A stretch of DNA of 27,235 nt from an uncultured Bacteroidales bacterium. GTDB taxonomy: Bacteria; Bacteroidota; Bacteroidia; Bacteroidales; P3. The position numbers and the translations under genes were made by a program. The notes beneath the pieces are model-generated. The model searched no databases, was not told where the DNA came from, and saw nothing but the letters and a program-made list of their open reading frames with translations. Where the stretch lies: NCBI GenBank assembly GCA_937906975.1, contig CALCUN010000017.1, forward strand, positions 1 through 27,235, written 5' to 3'. Below are positions 21,952 through 27,235 of the stretch, in pieces; position 1 is the stretch's first letter; the number at the start of each line of letters is the position of its first letter.

Positions 21952-22740
21952 ATGGAATACATTGATAAGAATAAAAGTCGAGAAAAAGCTCACAAATTAA
22001 TCAAAGAGTTTCTTAAAGAGTGTTTTGATAAACAAGAGGATTGCTCAGCTGATTTGTATAGTGTCTTGAAGGGAAATTTTAAAAATGATTTAAAGAATAT
22101 ATTGCTTGAAGACTCTAATAATCATTGTTGTTATTGTATGCGTGATTTGAAAGGGCCTACCCTTGAACATGTAATTCCACAAAAGGTAAAAAGTCAAGAA
22201 GATTTTTCTAAATATTTTGAAATGGATAGTAGGCTTGATAGTGAAAACATTATGCTTGAGGCTGAATTTATTATTAATCCAAAAGAGACTCCCCCATTTC
22301 CTCATACTGTAGCATACGAAAATCTTATTCCTTCTTGTTTTGGTACTTTTGCCTCTGGACCGAAAAAATCGTGTAACAATCATCGTGGAGATAAGTTTAT
22401 TCAACCGCTTATTTTTAGAGAAAATATACATAATGAAATCAAGTATAAAATTGATGGCTCTATTGTATGGAGCGAAGATAGAGCAGATGTGTTTCCTACG
22501 GTTAATATATTAGGTTTGAATTGTCTTGAACTAAAAGCAATAAGACGTATTTGGTATTATCTTTCAACTCATAATTTAAGTTGCGATGAAAGTAATAAAG
22601 ATAGGGTTATAAATGATATTATAACTATAACTGAACCACAAGAGCATGGAATGTTATTGAATTTTAAAAACAAAGAATATTGGAATCTTTTGAGTCAATA
22701 CACTTATTTTAATAACGTAGAAAGATTTGAGAAAAACTAA
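21952..22740 (+). CDS. ptuB: PtuB-like HNH endonuclease of a Septu-type defence system
   Basis: The protein has 262 residues with an HNH fold of the TIGR02646 type used by PtuB. HCCYCMRD (zinc CxxC-like, about 58-65) is followed by the catalytic TLEHVIPQK (E72, H73), then YENLIPSC (N124) and SCNNHRGDK (C141, H144), the last HNH helix. The nuclease would cut DNA when released or activated by PtuA. It begins 6 bases after ptuA and ends just before the promoter at 22747-22754, so the pair is a compact operon. All key residues of the domain appear intact. Confidence 0.85.
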   Translation: MEYIDKNKSREKAHKLIKEFLKECFDKQEDCSADLYSVLKGNFKNDLKNILLEDSNNHCCYCMRDLKGPTLEHVIPQKVKSQEDFSKYFEMDSRLDSENIMLEAEFIINPKETPPFPHTVAYENLIPSCFGTFASGPKKSCNNHRGDKFIQPLIFRENIHNEIKYKIDGSIVWSEDRADVFPTVNILGLNCLELKAIRRIWYYLSTHNLSCDESNKDRVINDIITITEPQEHGMLLNFKNKEYWNLLSQYTYFNNVERFEKN

Positions 22741-22746
22741 AAATAA

Positions 22747-22754
22747 TACCTTTG
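22747..22754 (+). promoter_or_regulatory. -7 promoter box (TACCTTTG) for the lipoprotein region
   Basis: TACCTTTG followed by C matches TAnnTTTG and lies 6 bases after the ptuB stop. It would drive the lipoprotein gene at 22949 through a leader of about 190 bases that contains the startless frame. Confidence 0.5.
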
Positions 22755-22785
22755 CAAAATAATAACAATTTAAAACAATAACATC

Positions 22786-22935
22786 ATAAAAAAGCATTTA
22801 AGCAAATTATTATTGTTAGGGGATTGTCTTAATAGTGATATTCGCTCTCATCAACAATTAAAAGTCGCATTAAAAAATGCTTACCCAGAAAAGTCACGTA
22901 TTATTGATTCAACATTTAATTTATATGGATTTTAA
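22786..22935 (+). pseudogene. open frame without ATG (possible gene that lost its start)
   Basis: An open frame of 49 codons reads (ATA)KKHLSKLLLLGDCLNSDI, then RSHQQLKVALKNAYPEKS, and ends LYGF-stop at 22933-22935, 13 bases before the lipoprotein ATG. The context looks like a real Bacteroidota gene start (promoter 22747-22754, A-rich leader, Lys-Lys second and third codons), but the expected ATG is ATA. A TTG at 22813 would give a 40-residue product. It may be a decayed gene, a leader peptide with a rare start or chance; no family is recognised. Confidence 0.35.
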
Positions 22936-22948
22936 AACAATTAAAGTT

Positions 22949-23509
22949 ATGAAAAATATATACAATAAAACAATAAGAATATTATTCTTATTTGCATTGG
23001 TGCTTACTTTCGCTTCTTGTGATTATCAACATGAACATGAAATACCTTCTATTATTATAAAAAACAACACTAATCAAACAATAAATTTACAACACTTTGG
23101 AGAACTTACTTATGATGGTTGGTTTTCTAATGGTCATTATTATGGTGTTTTTGCTAGAAAAAATGGCACACTAGATACTCATCATATAACATTAAAACCA
23201 CAAGAATCGCATTTTGTTACCAAAGGGGGGATAGAAGAAGCTTTGGGCGCTAGGATATGCAATCATTTTTTTGGCTCAGAGGAGCATTCTTTTCTTATTA
23301 GTGCTGATATTGAAGGAGCTTGTTTTATGATTGTGGATAATAATGATCAAGAGAAAATTTTGAAAAAATGGACACCAGATTATGATTCTAATTCGCTATT
23401 TAAAGAATTTTATCGTTTAAGTGATTGGAAATTTTTAGCAAATGAAGGAGTTAGAGATAATGATGCTTATGTTTTTGAAATAAATGATAGTGATTTTATT
23501 TCTGAATAA
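22949..23509 (+). CDS. lipoprotein of unknown function
   Basis: The protein has 186 residues. The signal MKNIYNKTIRILFLFALVLT with the lipobox FASC (Cys24) predicts a lipid-anchored periplasmic or outer-membrane protein. The mature part begins with DYQHEHEIPSIIIKNNTNQT (His/Glu-rich) and looks beta-rich, with Phe/Tyr/Gly-containing strands and an acidic C-terminus. The ATG at 22949 is chosen over an earlier ATG at 22877, which would put non-signal residues before the lipobox. It has a promoter at 22747-22754 and a bidirectional terminator at 23522-23561. As the last gene of the island it may be cargo; no family is recognised. Confidence 0.65.
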   Translation: MKNIYNKTIRILFLFALVLTFASCDYQHEHEIPSIIIKNNTNQTINLQHFGELTYDGWFSNGHYYGVFARKNGTLDTHHITLKPQESHFVTKGGIEEALGARICNHFFGSEEHSFLISADIEGACFMIVDNNDQEKILKKWTPDYDSNSLFKEFYRLSDWKFLANEGVRDNDAYVFEINDSDFISE

Positions 23510-23521
23510 TAAGTTAATATC

Positions 23522-23561
23522 AAAAAAAGAGGCGATTATTTTTTTTGTCGCCTCTTTTTTT
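23522..23561. terminator. bidirectional hairpin terminator between convergent genes
   Basis: AAAAAAAGAGGCGA (23522-23535) pairs with TCGCCTCTTTTTTT (23548-23561) across a loop rich in T. It serves both the lipoprotein gene and the convergent PNGase-like gene, which ends at 23562. Confidence 0.85.
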
Positions 23562-25253
23562 TTATTTCTTATCTCCTATGAGTATGCCTGATACGCTCCA
23601 TGCACTGAAACTACCGCCTTCGGCTTGGCCTTGTGGTATGGCTATTTTAATGGTGTGTGTGCCTGGTGCTAAGTCTGGTAAGTAGATGTAGGTTGGTTGG
23701 GTTGCTGTGCCTGGACACCAGCCTGAGCGTGAGAGGTCTGAGGAGGATAGTCCATTCCAAAAGTTTCCTGAGACTGGATTCCATTCACGGTAGCGTCCGC
23801 AGTCTTCTCTCCATGGGGTGTATTGATAGTGTAGTGTGTCGTCTATGATGATGTGGTTTGGCTTAGGGTTAAATTCATCTCCTCCTCCCCAACCGCCATG
23901 GCCTGTGGTGATATAGCGTAGGCGTAGGTTGGTTACTCCTTCTGGTAGGTAGAATTGTACTGTGAGGGTGTCGGTGTCAAAGAAGTGTGGGTAGTTTTGT
24001 CCTGCCATTTCCATTACGTTGCAGGTGTTGAAAAGGGGTAGTGTCCATAGGTTGTTTTGCATTGGTTCTGCTACAAAGTCTCCTGGATAGGCTTTTAAAT
24101 CAAGGCTAAGTAGGTGTCCACCTCCGTCATAGTTGCCTATGAAGGCTCCTATCATTACTTCGCCTTGCAAGTATTGACGAAGGTCTGTTATTTCTTGTTT
24201 GTAATATACTTCTTCTTCCCATTCTAAGCCTTGGAGTGTTACTCTGTCGTTGAAGTATCCTACTCCGAATGGTGTGAAAAAGCGGATTAGTTCTACAAGT
24301 GGAGTGTATTGGTTGGTAAGGTGCATTCCTTGGTATTTGCTGCCTTTTTTGCTTTCAAAGTATGGTAGGTTTTCTATTCCTTCGGTTAAGGCTGTGTAGA
24401 AGGTTAGTGAGTCTTCTGGTATTAGGAAGATGCTGCCTGTGCGGTCATAGGCATCGCCTGAGGATTGGGTGGTGAGTTCAAGAAAGTATTGATAGTGGGT
24501 TGGTAGGGCTTGTAGGTTTAGTTTTTTTAGGATTAGTGTGCCTCCTGCAAAGTGTATGGTGGTGTCTTGTGGCATTGTGCCTTGGTGTTTGATGGTGTCG
24601 CCCCAATGTATGCGTTGTTTTGTGAAGATATTGGTTGTGATTACTTTTTTATCTTTTTCTATTTGGTCCAATTCTCTAAAGGTTACTTGTGTTGCGTTTG
24701 TAAGGGGTTGGGTGTTGATTTGGGCTTTCTTTGATAGGGGTTTTATGGAGCTTAGTTCTGTTATGCTACTTCCATTGCGTTGAAATTTGATTAGCACTCC
24801 TGGTAGGTTGGAGAATTGTAAAAAGGGTGTGGCGTTCATTTTTAAGTCTTCGGTTATCCATAGTTCTATGGTGTTGGAGTTGATGGAGGTGCGGTATTTT
24901 TTACATTTATAGCCGTTTACTTCTTCTTCTCCTTGGGGTTCTAAGGTTTTTTCGGGAATGGTGCTGGTTGCAAGGTAGGCTTCTGAGTCTTGGTATTCTA
25001 ATTGTCGGTAAAGGATTTTGGTCTTATAGTTTATGTAGAGGGTTTCGTGGGCAAGGCCTTGGATTGGATTGTATTGCATTATGCCTTCATCGCTTTGGAT
25101 TGAGATTTCGTCTTGGTTGCGATAGATTATTGTTAGGCTTGTGTCTTGTTTGGCTACATCTTTGGTGTAAGATTGGTAGGTTAATTCATGTTTTTGTGCC
25201 TTTAGGGTGGTTATACTCGCTATGGCAATTATGGTTAGGATTATTCTTTTCAT
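23562..25253 (-). CDS. PNGase F-like glycanase with an N-terminal GLPGLI-like domain
   Basis: The protein has 563 residues, starting at ATG 25253 (MKRIILTIIAIASITTLKAQ, a signal peptide). Residues about 20-180 resemble the GLPGLI family (a NLPGVLIKFQRNG-type motif at about 149-161) and may correspond to the extra N-terminal domain of PNGase F-II. Residues about 205-390 and 400-562 are the PNGase F N- and C-domains. Aligned to PNGase F by eye, Asp270 (AYDR) matches catalytic Asp60, and Glu460 in GGGDEFNPK matches Glu206; the Glu118 equivalent is unclear. The C-domain also has SSSDLSRSGWCPGT and a QGQAEGGSFSAWSVSG end. It would release N-glycans from glycoproteins outside the cell. It starts 2 bases after the GT9 stop. 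The coding strand is A/C-rich. Confidence 0.85.
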   Translation of the reverse strand: MKRIILTIIAIASITTLKAQKHELTYQSYTKDVAKQDTSLTIIYRNQDEISIQSDEGIMQYNPIQGLAHETLYINYKTKILYRQLEYQDSEAYLATSTIPEKTLEPQGEEEVNGYKCKKYRTSINSNTIELWITEDLKMNATPFLQFSNLPGVLIKFQRNGSSITELSSIKPLSKKAQINTQPLTNATQVTFRELDQIEKDKKVITTNIFTKQRIHWGDTIKHQGTMPQDTTIHFAGGTLILKKLNLQALPTHYQYFLELTTQSSGDAYDRTGSIFLIPEDSLTFYTALTEGIENLPYFESKKGSKYQGMHLTNQYTPLVELIRFFTPFGVGYFNDRVTLQGLEWEEEVYYKQEITDLRQYLQGEVMIGAFIGNYDGGGHLLSLDLKAYPGDFVAEPMQNNLWTLPLFNTCNVMEMAGQNYPHFFDTDTLTVQFYLPEGVTNLRLRYITTGHGGWGGGDEFNPKPNHIIIDDTLHYQYTPWREDCGRYREWNPVSGNFWNGLSSSDLSRSGWCPGTATQPTYIYLPDLAPGTHTIKIAIPQGQAEGGSFSAWSVSGILIGDKK

Positions 25254-25255
25254 TT

Positions 25256-26239
25256 CTATATTCTGTTTATTAGTTTTTGTATTTCTATTTTTCTTCCACA
25301 TTCATAGTGTCCTTCTTTGCATTGTTTTGCTCCGTGAAGTCCACAGGGTTTGCATTTTGGTTTTGGTTCTGCTTCCACTACTAGGCTGTCATCACTTAGG
25401 GGTGTGAAGCCAAAGTCGGTTGATGTGGAACAGAAAACGGCTGTTACGGGGGCATTAACCGAGGTGCATAGATGTAGTGGTGCGGAGTCGTTGGTGAAAT
25501 TCATTTTGGCGTCTTTCATCAGAGAGGCTGATTGAAGGAGGGTTAGTTTGCCTGAGAGGTTGAGGGTGTTGGCGTGAGTGGTGCGTTGTAGTATGTTTTG
25601 ACATAGGTCTTTGTCTTGTTTTGAGCCTAAAAGGTAGAGCATGGAGTCTTGTGGCAAATGATTTGCTAATTCTATCCATTTTTCTATTTCAAGGGTCTTG
25701 GTTGGCCATAGTGAGGCTGGGGATATGGTGTAGTAGTTTCCGTGTTTATAGACTGAAACCTTTGAGATGTCTTCTTGACTTGGGTAGAGCTGTGGACGTG
25801 GTGCTGTCTTACACCAATAGCCTTCTAATAGGGAGATATTTCTATCGACTTCGTGTACGGCTTTCTCTATTTTGTGTTCTACTCTGTGGGTAAAAAACAT
25901 TGAGAGTGGGTTTTTCTTGAAGCCTATGCGTTTTTTAGCTCCTGAGTATAGGGTTACAAAGCCAGAAGAAAAGAATCGCTGTACACAAAAGACTACATCG
26001 TATTTCTCTTTTCTTATTCTATCGCATAAATCCCATAGTCTAAGGTATTTTTTATCGCTCTTATTCCACACCCATAGGTTGTTTATAAAAGGGTGGTTGG
26101 TGAAGAGTTGTTGATTAGGGCTTTTTAAGAGTAGGTCTATTTGAGAGTTCGGGAATTTGTGATGTAATTTCTCTAAGAGTGATGTTACAAGTATCACATC
26201 TCCAATGGAGGCTGTTTGGATTACTAATATTTTTTCCAT
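25256..26239 (-). CDS. GT9-family heptosyltransferase-like glycosyltransferase
   Basis: The protein has 327 residues. MEKILVIQTASIGDVILVTS is the family N-terminal motif (ILVIxxxxIGDxxLxTP-type). A GAKKRIGFKKNPLSMFFTHR segment and FTNDSAPLHLCTSVNAPVTA (a typical C-domain nucleotide-sugar motif) follow. The Cys-rich end CKPCGLHGAKQCKEGHYECG is common in heptosyltransferase II-like proteins. GT9 enzymes transfer heptose or similar sugars to lipopolysaccharide core on the inner face of the inner membrane; the precise sugar is not determined. It is followed after 2 bases by the PNGase F-like gene, an unusual pairing. No promoter box is clear upstream, so it may depend on read-through of the ilvE terminator or an unrecognised promoter. 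Confidence 0.88.
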   Translation of the reverse strand: MEKILVIQTASIGDVILVTSLLEKLHHKFPNSQIDLLLKSPNQQLFTNHPFINNLWVWNKSDKKYLRLWDLCDRIRKEKYDVVFCVQRFFSSGFVTLYSGAKKRIGFKKNPLSMFFTHRVEHKIEKAVHEVDRNISLLEGYWCKTAPRPQLYPSQEDISKVSVYKHGNYYTISPASLWPTKTLEIEKWIELANHLPQDSMLYLLGSKQDKDLCQNILQRTTHANTLNLSGKLTLLQSASLMKDAKMNFTNDSAPLHLCTSVNAPVTAVFCSTSTDFGFTPLSDDSLVVEAEPKPKCKPCGLHGAKQCKEGHYECGRKIEIQKLINRI

Positions 26240-26252
26240 ATCTTTTATGAAA

Positions 26253-26286
26253 AAAAGCCGCCCAATAGGTTTATCGAACGGCTTTT
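26253..26286 (-). terminator. hairpin terminator after ilvE
   Basis: AAAAGCCG (26253-26260) pairs with CGGCTTTT (26279-26286) with an 18-base loop. On the minus strand the stem is followed by a T run. It follows the ilvE stop by about 25 bases. Confidence 0.75.
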
Positions 26287-26311
26287 ATTGAAGTTTCAAA
26301 ATGTTCTAACA

Positions 26312-27235
26312 TTATTCTACAATAAGATTCCAGTTGTGTGTATCTTCAACTTCACCTTCTTGTATTCCTTTTAATTGTTTGTAAAGTTTTGTACATACAG
26401 GACCTGCTTCTGTGCCGTAATCATAAACTTTACCTGTTTCTCTATCTACTATTTTTCCGATTGGAGAGATAACTGCTGCTGTTCCGCATGCTGCTACTTC
26501 TTCAAATGTAGATAATTCTTCAACAGAGATTTGTCTTTGTTCTACTTTCAATCCCATGTCTTCTGCTAATTGACGCAATGACATATTTGTGATTGATGGA
26601 AGTATAGAACTTGATTTTGGAGTGCAGTATGTGTTATCTTTTATTCCAAAGAAGTTTGCTGCTCCTGCTTCATCGATGTATTTCTTTTCTTTTGCGTCTA
26701 AGTAAAGTACGTTTGAGAATCCTTCATCGTGAGCTCTTTGTCCTGATTGAAGAGATGCTGCGTAGTTTCCTCCTACTTTTAATGTTCCTGTTCCAAGTGG
26801 TGCTGCACGGTCTGCATCTTTTACTATTTGGATTTGAACTGGTTTGAAGCCTTCTTTGAAGTATGGTCCTACAGGGCCTGCAAATACTACGAATAAGTAT
26901 TCATTTGCTGGTTTTACTCCAACTTGTGCTCCTGTTCCTATCAATAATGGACGTAAGTATAATGATGCTCCGCTTCCTGCTGGTGGAACAAATCTTTCGT
27001 TACGTTTTACTACTTCGATACATGCTTTTACGAATAATTCTTCTGGAACTGGTGCCATCATAACGCCTTCTGCAGAACGGATTAAACGTTTTGCGTTTTC
27101 GTATGGACGGAACAAACGGATTTTTCCATCTACTCCTCTAAATGCTTTCATTCCTTCGAATGCTTCTTGTCCGTAGTGAAGACAAGTAGCTGCCATGTGC
27201 ATTGTTATTTCTTCTGAATCTGTTACTTCTAATTC
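26312..27235 (-). CDS. ilvE: branched-chain amino-acid aminotransferase (5' end missing)
   Basis: IlvE transaminates leucine, isoleucine and valine with 2-oxoglutarate using pyridoxal phosphate. The frame is open to the window end, and residues ELEVTDSEEIT precede the first in-window Met at 27202, so the real start lies beyond 27235. About 308 of about 340 residues are present. Visible features are LHYGQEAFEGMKAFR, LYLRPLLIGTGAQVGVKP, LKVGGNYAAS (with the presumed PLP lysine) and the phosphate-binding DEAGAANFFGI. The C-terminus has VAACGTAAVISPIGKI. It is followed by a hairpin terminator and then the GT9 gene. The call is secure; only the amino end is unseen. Confidence 0.95.
   Translation of the reverse strand, partial: ELEVTDSEEITMHMAATCLHYGQEAFEGMKAFRGVDGKIRLFRPYENAKRLIRSAEGVMMAPVPEELFVKACIEVVKRNERFVPPAGSGASLYLRPLLIGTGAQVGVKPANEYLFVVFAGPVGPYFKEGFKPVQIQIVKDADRAAPLGTGTLKVGGNYAASLQSGQRAHDEGFSNVLYLDAKEKKYIDEAGAANFFGIKDNTYCTPKSSSILPSITNMSLRQLAEDMGLKVEQRQISVEELSTFEEVAACGTAAVISPIGKIVDRETGKVYDYGTEAGPVCTKLYKQLKGIQEGEVEDTHNWNLIVE

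Larger units (their letters stand above)
16432..23509. mobile_element. putative replication-and-defence island, boundaries unknown
   Basis: This block of about 7 kb lies between the core gene rlmH and the PNGase gene. It holds phage- or plasmid-style functions: small HTH proteins, an iteron-like origin with an AT-rich stretch, a primase-helicase, smalltalk, an HU-related protein, a Septu-type system and a lipoprotein. It lacks a visible integrase, relaxase, transposase or tRNA-derived attachment site. Calling it mobile is an inference from gene content; the ends given are simply the first and last accessory-type genes. Confidence 0.4.

Noticed and set aside
20635..22740. Retron with PtuA/PtuB effectors
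   Set aside because: No reverse transcriptase and no structured ncRNA candidate is visible near the pair, so a stand-alone Septu system is simpler.
22877..22948. Lipoprotein start at 22877
   Set aside because: The extra residues before MKNIYNK do not form a signal peptide and would move the lipobox Cys too far from the N-terminus.

Overview
The window looks like a chromosomal segment of a low-GC member of the Bacteroidota, most likely order Bacteroidales. The reasons are TAnnTTTG-type -7 promoter boxes before many genes, no clear Shine-Dalgarno sites, a 'smalltalk' micro-protein next to an HU-related protein, an ECF sigma/anti-sigma/Spy-like trio, a PepSY-like lipoprotein and a PNGase F-type glycanase. 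All functional calls come from reading translated sequence and motifs; no database search was run.

Left part (1-8.0 kb, almost all minus strand). This begins with the 5' end of a SudB-like FAD/NAD-binding protein. It continues with a small membrane protein, a predicted beta-barrel protein, a PepSY-like lipoprotein and a TSUP-family transporter. A tightly overlapping operon follows, read right to left: GT4 glycosyltransferase, murF, anmK, ECF sigma factor, anti-sigma-like membrane protein and Spy-like periplasmic protein. It couples peptidoglycan synthesis and recycling to a probable envelope-stress regulator. Two identical 64-bp terminator hairpins lie exactly 800 bp apart, and one has an A-rich tandem repeat beside it.

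Middle part (8.0-16.4 kb, plus strand). A RhuM-Fic gene sits between two perfect 39-bp direct repeats that carry the promoter and first codons of the downstream flippase, which suggests a cassette inserted in a divergent promoter region. The operon that follows encodes a flippase, glycogen debranching enzyme, glycogen synthase-like GT, GH57 amylase, GNAT/FemAB-like acyltransferase and RlmH, mostly with 4-bp ATGA overlaps. Its + strand becomes steadily richer in A and C toward 16.4 kb.

Accessory part (16.4-23.5 kb). I read this as a replication-and-defence island. It holds a divergent coiled-coil protein, two small DNA-binding proteins, four palindromic repeats at an exact 21-bp period followed by an extremely AT-rich stretch (an iteron-type origin candidate), and an AEP primase-helicase fusion. 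These are followed by smalltalk, an HU-related protein, and a two-gene Septu-type defence system (PtuA ATPase and PtuB HNH nuclease) with its own promoter. A lipoprotein preceded by an open frame without an ATG ends the island. No integrase, relaxase, transposase or tRNA gene is visible, so its boundaries and mobility are unproven.

Right part (23.5-27.2 kb, minus strand). A PNGase F-like protein with an extra N-terminal GLPGLI-like domain, a GT9 heptosyltransferase-like protein, and a branched-chain aminotransferase cut by the window end.
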